A stretch of DNA of 28,993 nt from Gnetum montanum (taxonomy: Eukaryota > Streptophyta > Gnetopsida > Gnetales > Gnetaceae), in contig MNCI01024145.1 in the NCBI GenBank assembly GCA_015680685.1, positions 79,761-108,753 of the forward strand, given 5' to 3'. Positions within the stretch are counted from its first letter, which is position 1. Every line of letters starts with the position of its first letter. Position numbers and translations under genes: made by a program. Below, in pieces: positions 1-9,339 of the stretch. Below the pieces are notes generated by a model. The model was given only the letters and a program-made list of their open reading frames with translations. It did no database searches and was not told where the DNA came from.

Positions 1-99
1 TCTAGGTGCCACAACTAGTCCATCTGCGGAGTTCGACCGGATCGCCCGTGCGACGCTCGTTTCGTATGGTTGAGTGTAGGGGTACCTCGCCACTCATCA
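1..99 (+). mobile_element. Right (U5) end of an LTR of the GATATC family
   Basis: This stretch matches the last ~100 bp of the LTRs ending at 7162, 14063 and 15782, including the near-invariant terminal block GGGGTACCTCGCCACTCATCA minus its first base and the terminal TCATCA. It is the closing end of a plus-strand LTR whose body lies outside the window. No primer-binding site follows position 99; Ty1/copia coding sequence follows instead. It is therefore either a solo LTR or the 3' LTR of an element inserted into the copia remnant. The left flank is not available, so the target duplication (CTCAT would be the right copy) cannot be confirmed. Confidence 0.9.
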
Positions 100-1440
100 C
101 TCATCATTCCAATGATGCTCCCACTTGGAATATAACCTTTGCAACTGCATCTTCACCCAATGCAAACCTTCGAAGTTATTCTTCATCCATCCTTTCCTCC
201 TATTTAGTTGTTCCCTCCACGATGTCTCTAACCTCTGCTACACCACAGATTCCATCCACATCTAGACTAGCTAAATATCATCTAGCCTCCAGTATCCTGA
301 ATACAAATTTTACAAAGTGCATGACCCGAATTCATTTTCTTGAAGACATTGCTCCACCAACCCAAGATGTGGTATCCATTAAAGATGCTCTCTTCACTAC
401 CATGGATGATGAGTTTTTTGCGCTACTTACACCAATGAGGGGAAGCAATGATGGTTTGCTAGAAGCATCCATAGTCATCGAAGCTACATTGGATAACCCC
501 TAGATTGATGTCATGGACAAAGAGCTACAACAAATTCACAACAACAATACTTGGAGCCTAGTTCCTCCTCCACCTAGTAAGCTAATAATTGATTTAAGAT
601 AGATATTTAAAATTAAAAGAAATCAATATGGTGAAATCAAAAAATTCAAAGCTCACCTAGTTGCCAAAGGATATCTCCAATAGCAAAGAAGAGACTTTGG
701 TAATAACTTCACTCTTGTTTCATGCATATAATCTGTGAGAATTGTTTTTCCATTGCTACATAAGCTAGTTATGTGGTTTATCAACTAGATGTGGCCTATG
801 CATTTCTTAATGGTTTTCTTAATGAGGAAGTTTATGTGGAGTAACCACCAAGCTTCATTGATGAAGGAAAACGAAATCATATTTACAAGCTCCATAAAGC
901 ATTATATGGACTCAAGCAACCTCCACGTGGATGGTACGCACGTATTCATGCATTTTTCATACAAGAAGGCTTCACCAATCTTTAGTCCCAAACAACTATA
1001 TATAAAAATATTGGGAAGGTGATCTTGAAGATCAAAAGTCAACTTTTGATTTTTATTTTTTCTTTGGTCCATCACTTTTCTCCTGGGGATCAAAGAAGCA
1101 ATCTATAGTCACCCTCTCAATAGCAGAAGCAAAATACATAGTTGCATCAAATTTTGCTACTTAAGCCATATGGATCCACTCCATTTTCATTGAAATGGGA
1201 TATACACTAAACCTCCCATTTGCTTATACTGTGATAGCACAAGTGCTATTGTGATAGCTTACAATCCTGTTCATCATGGGTGTTCCAAACACATATATAT
1301 CAAGCATCATCATCTCAAAAGCTTAATCCAAGACAACATAATTAACATGGAACATTATGCAACTAAAGCAAAATTGGCAGATATTTCTACCAAGATTCTG
1401 AGTCATGAGAAGTTCGAATCTTTCAAAAACTTCCTTGGAG
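100..1440 (+). pseudogene. Ty1/copia pol remnant (reverse transcriptase and RNase H)
   Basis: The region is a degraded copia polyprotein. Up to about 500 it reads as an open, low-similarity linker. From about 505 it gives the start of the copia RVT_2 domain: an ELQQIHNNNTWSLV-like segment, then FKIKRN, then a KAHLVAKGY box. After frame changes it continues near 785-960 with QLDVAYAFLNG-like, EEVYVE, HKALYGLKQPPRGWY motifs, all classic copia reverse-transcriptase signatures. The YVDD catalytic region and the connection domain are missing, so several hundred bases have been deleted around 990-1090. RNase H resumes at about 1090 (SKKQ, then SIAEAKY). The end of the domain is open at 1251-1440, with KHIYIKHHHL and LADISTKIL motifs. 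At least three frame changes and many stops make it non-functional. It lies directly against its own 3' LTR. Confidence 0.9.
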
Positions 1441-1480
1441 TGGAAAAACTTCCTTGGAGTGGAACCTCTTACAATCATGG

Positions 1481-1850
1481 GAGGGGTTTGTGGAATATGA
1501 TGACTAGATGTTCCACAATAGAATCAGATAGATCTCATCTATAAATCTATATTAAATAAGATGACATCCTATTCATGTAATTTTTATCCAATTCCATGTT
1601 TAATTCATTCTAGATTAAGAAGATCCTTAAATAAGATGATAAGGATCATCCCCATGATTTCCTAGATTCATGTTATCTCTCCAAATGTATTCTTGGGAGA
1701 TCAAGGCCTATATAACTATAACAGCACATATTCATTGAAAATATAGAAGAGATATAGAAGAAAGAAAGGTTCACAAAAGTATGCTTATTCTAACAAAGTT
1801 CTTTATTTTCTTTAAGGTTAGATCATAGATCCAGGGCCCTTTAGATTCTT
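1481..1850 (+). mobile_element. Ty1/copia polypurine tract and 3' LTR (right end approximate)
   Basis: The purine run GGAGGGG just before 1489 is a plausible polypurine tract. The LTR then begins TGTGGAATATG at 1489. TTCCACA, the inverse of the first seven bases, lies only about 20 bp inside. A TATA-like CTATATAACTATA stands at about 1709. I could not find a convincing CA end with a matching flank, so the right border near 1850 is a guess; AT-rich unassigned sequence follows up to about 1925. Confidence 0.6.
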
Positions 1851-1924
1851 CAATCATGATGTGAAAAGGTATAAACTAATCAGGAAAAAATTGGAGTTTC
1901 TACAAGCTTCTGTTTTAACTTTTG

Positions 1925-2860
1925 GAATGTTATCTTGCATTTCTTGGTTTGGTTAAATGGTGCATCCTTTTTTGTAAGCCCAACCAATGGCTTAGCAATC
2001 TTTAAAAAGTTCTCAATAAACCATCAGTAATAACTAGTGTGTCCAACAAATGACCTTACATCTTTCACCCTTTTAGGTTGCCTAGTGATTCCTTGGATGA
2101 CTGTACTTTTTTTTGGATTCACCTTGATCCCTTTTGTAATTCTATGCTCCAAGACAATACCTTCTTGGACCATCAAATGGCTTTTCTACCAATTAAGCTT
2201 CAAGTTAGTCTTCCACAAATTGTTAAAGCACTTACTCAAGACAATCCAAGGCTTGCTCAAATATGGTGCCATAGGTAGAAAGTCATCCATGAAAACTTCT
2301 ACCCCACTACCGATTTGCTATTAGAAGATGCTAAGAACCAAGCATTGGAACGTAGCAGAGGCATTGCATAAGCCAAAGGGCATCTTTCTATATGCAAAAG
2401 TCCCCTAGGTACTTGTGAATGTGGTTTTGGCCTAGTCCTTAAGTACAATTTGGATTTGGTTATATCCACTATAATCATCTAGAAAATTATAATAGCAATC
2501 ACCTACTATGGTATCCAACACTTGATCAACAAATGGTAATAAAAAATGATCCTTGAAGGTTTCCATGTTCAATAGCCAAAAATCTATGTAAACCATCCTT
2601 TTTACTTCTTTTTTAATACAATAACAAGTGGGTTGACCCATTTTCTATCTACAACCAAATAGATGAACATAGCCTAAAGGTGTTGTTCAATCTCCTCCTT
2701 GATAACTTGTGTTAGTTTGGGATCCAATCTTCTCTACAACTACCTCTTTAACTTGATGGAGAACTCTATATAGATGCGATGTTGGCATATCCATGGACCT
2801 ATACCTATAAGTTCATGATATGACCAAGAAAATGTTGTTGAACATTTATTCACCACCTTT
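1925..2860 (-). pseudogene. Ty3/gypsy (Athila/Tat-type) reverse transcriptase remnant
   Basis: Read on the minus strand, the piece begins near 2850 with FSWSYHEL and QHRI, the plant gypsy pol motif that precedes the RT domain. It then gives IKEEIEQHL, WVNPLVIVLKKK, an open stretch (2641-2432) with FLDDYSGYNQIQI, and the catalytic FMDD box at about 2293-2282. It ends with the post-catalytic region, VLEHRI, GIKVNPKK, VKDVRSFVGH and WFIENF, down to about 1925. SGYNQI is typical of Athila/Tat elements. Order and spacing are those of a real RT plus the start of the connection domain, but frameshifts and stops are frequent. RNase H and integrase are absent: the copia LTR abuts the fragment. Its orientation is opposite to the gag-protease piece to its right. 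Confidence 0.88.
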
Positions 2861-3480
2861 AATAGCTTCTATTTCTATTTTAAAGTAAGTTTGGCATTGA
2901 TGATTACTGAATTATCATTGTTACAAAAGGCATATTCCATAGTTGTCGATAAAGCCTCCAGTTCAAGCAGCTCTTGTTTGAAGTGATCAAGGATCTCCAA
3001 CTCTCTCCAATCTATTTCACTTTGTGTGTGGGAGATTTGATGATGAAGTTACTTCATTTCATCCATGTTCTCAATACAGGCACTAGTAAGGCTCTCTAAG
3101 CTTTCCAACTCCCTCCACAACCATCTACATAAACACCAAAATCCATGGGAATGTTTTAAGGTCTAGATAAAGCCTTCCAAATGATCCAAGACCTCACTGA
3201 AGAGCTATGAAAGCTCAAAGCCTCTACTACTCATATGCTTAAGATAATGAACTTCTACCAAGATGATTCCATTAGTCTTGTCATCCTCTAGATAACTCTT
3301 TCCATGGGCATTCCCATCCCCAATTTACTAAATACAATAGAAAAGGTAATCTTAACTCCCACCTTATCACTTTTCATTCTAAATGTTTGTTGTTGCAAGT
3401 TTGGCCTCATACCATTATGTATGTCTTCCCTATGTCCCTTACTAAGAAAGGTTTCAATGGTACCATGCATTCCCTAGAGG
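2861..3480 (-). other. Probable protease-RT linker of the same gypsy remnant
   Basis: This stretch is upstream of the minus-strand RT and shows only short open frames. One is a 60-codon frame at 3470-3288 without recognisable motifs. Its position suggests the variable linker between protease and RT of the same element. The orientation switch to plus-strand gag-protease lies between about 3480 and 3560. A short inverted repeat, TTTCAAGTATAACTTGAAA, at about 3528 lies near this junction. Confidence 0.4.
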
Positions 3481-3559
3481 ATCCATTACCTCATTAGAGG
3501 ATCTAATTTTATAGTTTGTTAACTGTTTCAAGTATAACTTGAAACCTGATACCACTCTT

Positions 3560-5800
3560 GATTAATTGATGAAGGTCAAATAAGAGCTTCTTGAACCTAT
3601 GTGGAAATTCATACAATGATGGAATGCTCTCCTCAATGAGATTCCTAAACTTATATCTGAGACCTATTTGCTTACCATCTTCAAGGGAGTGATTAACAAT
3701 TTCATTAAGTCCAAGTTATACTATCTAGATCCAGGATTACTTAGCCAAGCTTTTTTGTAAACTAAACATATAGAGGATGTTATGGAGGCTAGCAATGACC
3801 CAACATACATAGTGTATAAGAACCAACATACAAAAAAGAATATGGATAAGGGAAAGCAAAGCCACATAGCCATAGCCACTATGGCCAAAGAAATCAAAAC
3901 TACGCAGGGATCAAAAACAAATCAACCAAAGACCCCTACCACCACTACTCAACCCTCAACATTAAGGGCCTCTACATCTAACCAATGTAGGCCTAACATC
4001 AAAAGGAAGAATTGGTTCAAATATATGAAATTGTCCTTGAAACCGTTTGAGATCCTTAACTAGTTGTTGAAGAGTGGTTGTATCCAACATAAGTGAATGA
4101 CTAAGAATGCCTGCAAGAGGCATGACCGTCTATGGAATATTTCTAAGGAACCTACCATAGCAACCAAGGATAATCCACCAATGCCAAAATATTTCAAACT
4201 AGACCAATTCTACCACTATCATCAATTTCCTAGTCATGATACCGATTTCTACTTGGGCTTAAAGGATGACTTGCAAAAGATGATAGACAATGGAGACTTA
4301 GTATTAGATTCTTCCAATCTAGTTAGGCCTTAGGACCAACACATGTAGGTGTACAAGGATCCCTTAAATGCTAACACTGATCCCTATACAATATCCACAT
4401 TCAATGTTAGCAACAATCCTAAACCTACCATGGAATAGTTTGTGATTTGGGTGCCTCCTTGTGATGAAATGGTTTCAACTTTGTCAAGTTCAAGGACTCC
4501 TTTTATCATAAGGATACCATCACCAGCACCTCCCAAAGAACCATTTGTTATTAGAGTGTCCCCTCCTACCACTATTAAGCCCACAACTCAAGATGACAAA
4601 TGTTGTCCCATGGTAGCCAATGCCTCAACCTCCTCACAACCAAATAACAAGAAGTCACCAACAAAACAACGTAAGAAGCCAACTTCAAAGCCAAAATCTA
4701 AGGATAATGCAAAACCAAAAGTGTGAAAGGAAGTAGGTCCACCAAAGCCTACGTCCATTTCAACCATACCCATGAGCTCTGATGCTCAAGTTGCTTCATT
4801 GAGTTAACCTAAGGAGGATAATAAACAATAGAAGAAAGGGAAGGGACCTAAATGGAAAATGGTAAAACATGAGATCAAAATCTTGGGTAGAATGGAGGAA
4901 GTCAAAGGCAACAAGAACAAAAAAATAATGAACAATGATAAAGGCTTTCTCACTACCATGGCTTAGGTTCTCTCACTTAAATAGAAGAACACCTTGTTAA
5001 GCTTATATGATTTATTTATACCCTCTTGCACTCACCATGAAGCCTTAGTTCATATGCTAACTTCTATTCCTGTCAATGAGGATATCTTGGCCAACCAAGA
5101 ATCTATCCACAAAATAATAGTACCACCCTTAGCTAAGGAAGAAACAAACTTAAATACTTCAACATTTTGGGACAATGAGGTAAAAATCACCTCACAAAGT
5201 GATGAGGTGTCAAGATCTCCCTTGTTTATAATGATAAGAGTTGGCTAATATGAGGTACACTAGGTATATGTGGATGATGGGGCAACTACTAATGCTATCC
5301 CCTTTCCTATTGTAGAATGCTTGGGCCTAGCTGAATATATACAAAGCACCTCCATCTCAATGGTTAAATCATTTAACGAGTTATGTGTAGAGGTGAGAAG
5401 ATCAATTTCATTGGATTTCATAGCTAGGGAATAGTTCCCCACATTACCTGATTTCCTTGTTATGGGAGAAACACCAGGATTCACCCTAACCCAAGGGAGA
5501 CCCTAGTTAGCCAAACTACAAGTTGTCTCTTCCCTAATGCATTAAGAAATTCATCTGCCTTACAAGAAAGATGAGATTGTTATCCACAAGCATAATGTAA
5601 CTCCTTTGTTAGTCAACAATGTTGACGTAGAACAAGGATCCAAGGTGGAGTTTCAAGAAGAAGCTTTAGTAGTCTAGAACATAGCTAAGAAAACCAATGA
5701 AATTAACCTAGTCAAAATTAATAACATAGGATTCATAAAAGAATCATGGGATGAACTCCCATTTATCATAGTAAGCTAAGAGAATAGGGAGTATAAATTA
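3560..5800 (+). pseudogene. Ty3/gypsy gag (C-terminal part) and protease remnant
   Basis: From 3560 a broken frame reads like the C-terminal half of a plant gypsy gag (IPKLISETYLLTIFKGVINN, then YYLDPGLLSQAF). A lysine/threonine-rich tail is open at 3782-4063. At 4190-4330 there is the gypsy motif with HDTDFYLGLKDDL and MIDNGDL, which in relatives carries a CxxH...HxTxxC pattern; here the cysteines are replaced (YHYHQ; F-Y). A Pro/Ser/Lys-rich linker follows (4442-4726). The protease-like domain is at about 5205-5520: a degenerate active site VDDGATTNAIP near 5270, then ECLGL, and at the end a QGRPWLAKLQ-like block with one stop. Many in-frame stops (mostly TAG) show long decay. It resembles Tat/Athila-lineage gag-pro and may be the same element as the inverted RT piece. 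Confidence 0.75.
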
Positions 5801-5880
5801 TGCAACAAAGGCCTTATGCATTTCTTAATATCTCAAAGATTAGAAAACACTTGTGCAATTGAACACTCCACCTACCTTCT

Positions 5881-6303
5881 TAACCATTGCACCTTATGAT
5901 GTAGCCTTTAATCTATAGCTTTGTTTTTAACTTTTATATTTTTACATTGTATCTATGGTCTTTATTTTCATGTTTAGTTTATAACTTCATGCCTATTTCC
6001 TTTGCATTTACATAAAATCATTAAACATCATAACAAATAGAAAACACAAAATGTATGAAAAATATGTTTAAAATGTGATGACTAAAAAATAATTTAGAAT
6101 GTAAAGACACTAAAAATAATAAACCATTATAGTTAAAGTTAAAATTGATGGTGGCCATGGTCATACCATGTGACAAATAATAAAAATAAATACATAACAT
6201 TCGATAGCCATAGTTGCATTGTGCAACAAATGACATAAGCATATAAAATATATATCTAGGTTGCAAGAGGAGAAGGAGCATCACCGCTGATACCATGACC
6301 ATT
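5881..6303. other. AT-rich flank without recognisable gene
   Basis: About 420 bp of AT-rich sequence between the gag-protease remnant and copy 1. I see no motif-bearing ORF, LTR end or structured repeat. The minus-strand open frame at 6326-6021 is low-complexity and hydrophobic and has no recognisable domain. Confidence 0.4.
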
Positions 6304-6308
6304 GTCAT
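6304..6308. repeat. Left target-site duplication of copy 1 (GTCAT)
   Basis: GTCAT immediately precedes the LTR start TGATGAATCG and recurs at 15783-15787 directly after the other LTR's TCATCA. A matching 5-bp duplication fixes both ends of the element and shows it is one insertion event. Confidence 0.93.
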
Positions 6309-6334
6309 TGATGAATCGTGATTCATCAGGCTGG

Positions 6335-6442
6335 AATATCAAACCCCTGATATTGGATCCACGATATCAGGTATGCGATATCGCAGCCCAAATAACGATA
6401 TCAAATACACGATATTGTGACTCCTGTGTGAGCCTATAAATA
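6335..6442 (+). promoter_or_regulatory. GATATC array plus TATA box (U3 promoter), 5' LTR of copy 1
   Basis: Six GATATC-type hexamers start at 6335, 6349, 6363, 6377, 6397 and 6411, giving steps of 14, 14, 14, 20 and 14 bp. The first, second and sixth carry one mismatch (AATATC or GATATT). The last ends 18 bp before TATAAATA (6435-6442). The same steps and the same 18-bp distance occur in the other LTR of this element and in both LTRs of copy 2. A promoter role is inferred from the fixed position upstream of TATA; the binding factor is unknown. Confidence 0.8.
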
Positions 6443-6622
6443 CACATGTATGTGCACAAGAGGAGCTAGTCCTTTAAGTTTTTAAATAGTTAGTTTTAGA
6501 AGTTAGTTCATTTCTTTTTCTCTCTCAACCCTTTCTCCCAGTGCATGCCCGCAGTGTGATGATTGTAATTGTACAGCATCCTTTATTCGAGTGTGATGTA
6601 CTTGGACACACACATGATCGGC

Positions 6623-6628
6623 AATAAA
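6623..6628 (+). promoter_or_regulatory. LTR poly(A) signal AATAAA
   Basis: AATAAA lies in a conserved context (GGCAATAAAGAT) about 180 bp downstream of the TATA box. It is kept at the equivalent place at 13758, at 15243, and, on the minus strand, at 21628-21633 and 26950-26955. This is the expected position for the signal defining the end of R. Confidence 0.7.
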
Positions 6629-7163
6629 GATTGATATTACTTCAGCATTGCAACATTCACTTAGTTTAATTACTTAATTTTATTTATCATTAAATGTGAA
6701 ATGAGTACGACTTGATCACGAGCATCTACGTGTGACTACTTGGTATCCCAATAGCGTACTTGGGCCATGCGCTTGGTAATCCCAGTGGTAGTTGTGCATG
6801 AGGCCTAAGATGTGTACGAATGATTAAGGAATAGATGCTCATCCCACTTAGGCTAGCTTAGATTCTCTCTCCCTATCTTCTCTTAGTATAGCTCTCTCTC
6901 TCACTCTTCCCTCCTAGCTTAGCTAAGATTATTTTCCATTACCTCCAAGAGTAGCATTAGTTTAGGAACACATCATACACCTCACTTTGGACTAAACCAT
7001 ATGTGACAAAGCAAATACTAGTCTAGGTGGGAAGACAATGAACTGTAATCAATGAGTAACTATCTAGATACCACAACTAGCCTTTCTATAGAGTTCAACC
7101 GGATCGTGCATGAAACGCTCATATTCATATGATTAAGTGTAGGGGTACCTCGCCACTCATCAT

Positions 7164-7181
7164 TGGCACCGTTGCCAAGGT
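7164..7181 (+). other. Primer-binding site, tRNA-Asp type
   Basis: TGGCACCGTTGCCAAGGT begins one base after the LTR end. It matches 14 or 15 of 18 positions of TGGCGCCGTTGCCGGGGA, the site complementary to the 3' end of tRNA-Asp that is characteristic of plant Athila/Tat/Ogre-type Ty3/gypsy elements. Most differences are G-to-A changes, consistent with deamination at former CG or CHG sites. Confidence 0.85.
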
Positions 7182-7303
7182 CAATGTTAGTTATTTAGAT
7201 TAGTTACATCATACAAGATCACTGTAACAAAGTATTAACGATATATTTTTCAAAAAATAATAATAATAATAATTGCAATTAAATCACACACAAATTTACA
7301 ACC

Positions 7304-9339
7304 ATGTCTCTCTCACCAAACTATGATAACGCAACAACTAGTAAGGCTATTCATTGGAGAACCAACAAACTATATGATGAAGAAGATGAAGTTTGGAGTA
7401 CTCAATATGATGTAGGTGTTTCCTATGAATATAAATAAAGACAACATTGTCCCAACTTACAAATGTATGACATACCCAATGACGATGAGCCCCTACTAGC
7501 CACTAAGAGCCTAACGCATATACAAGAGACTGTTCGAATATCCTGCAGGCATCGCAAGGAAAGTCATCTACCCAGGCTTAATTTAAATAACTTTCCCAAA
7601 TTTTCAAAAAGCTATCACTTAGATCTGCAACATCATCTACAAGCCTTCCATGATGCCTATGTATGGAATAATATCGATAATGGATGGCAAAAACTTAAGC
7701 TCTTTCCTATGACACTCACTAGCCACACAAAAATGTGGTACAGGTCCTTAAAACCAAAATCAATTTGACATTGGCCAACAATGGTAGAACTTTTCAATGA
7801 AAGATATCAAACTTATGCGAGAGTGTTAGCCTTGAGGAAAAAAATCCAAGAGTGGAAACAAGCACAACATGAACCCTTGGACATGGCCTTAGAAAGATAT
7901 TATGCATTGTTAAACAACTGCCCAAGCCATAGGTTCTCTGAGGAAAGGCTAATGTATCACATCATAGATGGGCTCCATAATGAAACAAGGGAAACCGTGG
8001 GGATGTATGGCCAAGGTCAACTATATGAACTACAAACCCACCAAGTCCAAGAGCTTATCAAGTGGGTAGCAAAAGAAGAAGGAGAAATGGCTAGATGGGA
8101 GAATGTTGAAAAATCTCAATGGGACCAAAATCTTACATCAACAAAGGTCCATAATCTAGCAGATGAGAAATCAACTCACCTTAAGGAGGTGGAATCATCT
8201 TTGCCAACACTACAATCATTAAACAAAATTGAGGCAAAGATCAATAAGATGATAGATTGGATGCATAAAAATGTGGAGAATATGCGAACATTATTGGAGG
8301 TAGAGTTATGACAACCTAAGAGATAGGACAAAACACCTTTAGACAATTAGAAAGAAGGGTTGAAGAGAATAAGAACTTAACTGCCAATCATACATATCAA
8401 TGCAACATTTTCCTGTACGATCACCCCAAGGGCCAATGCCTAGTCTTGTCACATTTACAAGAGCATTGGAGAAGAGTGTTGCACCCAAAGCTTGTACAGA
8501 GATACTGTGTTCAATCACAGTGGAAACAATCCCAATTGTGGGGGAGGCCACCCTCAAATTGGGTATGCCCTTCATATCATCCGAACCCAAGCGCTTATTA
8601 AGTTTAGCATCCTATTTCCCCAACTGGGTCAACATACTCTATCTCACCACATTATTATCATTCTCCTCAATACTATCAACCCATATCCTTGCCAACAGAA
8701 CCACCACCTTGGGTACCTTACACCCCTCCTCAATTTCAACATTCTCATCCTTCACCTCCTTCTACATCGCCACCAACTATACCAGAAAGATTTGCACCAC
8801 ATCATTAACCCACAAACATTACTTATGCTTCTACTATCAACAGCAGTGGGAATCATCCACAACATCATAGACACACCTTCTTTTGGCATGACCAAAAGAA
8901 GGGACAGCACAATTTTGAGCCCACTGCATCCTCCAACTCAGCACAAGTTCAACACTGTGGTGCATCTTCCTCTCTGAACCCAACGCCTCATGTTACCTTA
9001 TCAGGGCCACCACTCAATACTCCAACAACTAGGCAACCCAATGAATATAGCCACATGGGGAGACATGTTGATCCTTGCATACCATATTATGGTCATGAGT
9101 GCCATAGTGGGTCAACCACTCATTAATTGACTACATCTTATAAATTTCCCAACTATGCTTACTATAATCAAGTGTGTAAACCCCACTCGGGGTACGTTCC
9201 AACCACCACATCAAAAGACACCCAGTGGTTTGGATATGACCAAATCCTAATATTTCCAACATGCAAGGATCCCAACCTTTCATTTATTAATCCTAGTTAT
9301 GCTTAACCATTTAGTTATGGGGGGTATCTTCCATTCTAA
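7304..9339 (+). pseudogene. gag: gag of copy 1 (Retrotrans_gag-like, CCHC knuckle, Pro/Tyr-rich tail)
   Basis: Gag would form the capsid particle and package element RNA. The frame opens at ATG 7304 (MSLSPNYDN), a start shared with copy 2. Residues about 95-230 are a typical plant gypsy gag domain: LNNFPKFSKSYHLDLQHHL, KLKLFPMTL, WYRSL, then LERYYALLNNCPSHRFSEERL. A charged, helix-rich region follows to 8311. The knuckle at 8401-8439 should be C-x2-C-x3-H-x4-C; here the second Cys is Phe. The C-terminal ~300 codons are Pro/Ser/Tyr-rich and end at TAA 9337. In-frame stops at about 7436 and 7769, a frameshift between 8311 and 8400, and later stops make it a pseudogene. Compared with copy 2, about 290 bp near residue 45 are missing. 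Confidence 0.88.

Larger units (their letters stand above)
6309..7162 (+). repeat. 5' LTR of copy 1
   Basis: An 854-bp LTR with 6-bp inverted ends (TGATGA/TCATCA). U3 is very short: a near-palindromic terminus, the GATATC array, then TATAAATA at 6435. An AATAAA signal at 6623 marks R/U5. U5 has a CT-rich tract (about 6851-6915) and the family-wide terminal block ending CTCGCCACTCATCA. It aligns without indels to the 3' LTR at 14929-15782. Confidence 0.95.

Noticed and set aside
1029-1050. Inverted repeat ATCAAAAGT-CA-ACTTTTGAT as a terminator or small RNA
   Set aside because: It is a short hairpin at a deletion junction inside a copia remnant; no conserved context supports a function.
8400-8977. 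Overlapping open frames of 156 and 161 codons
   Set aside because: They are alternative-frame shadows of the Pro/Tyr-rich gag tail, whose own frame is supported by the knuckle and by copy 2.
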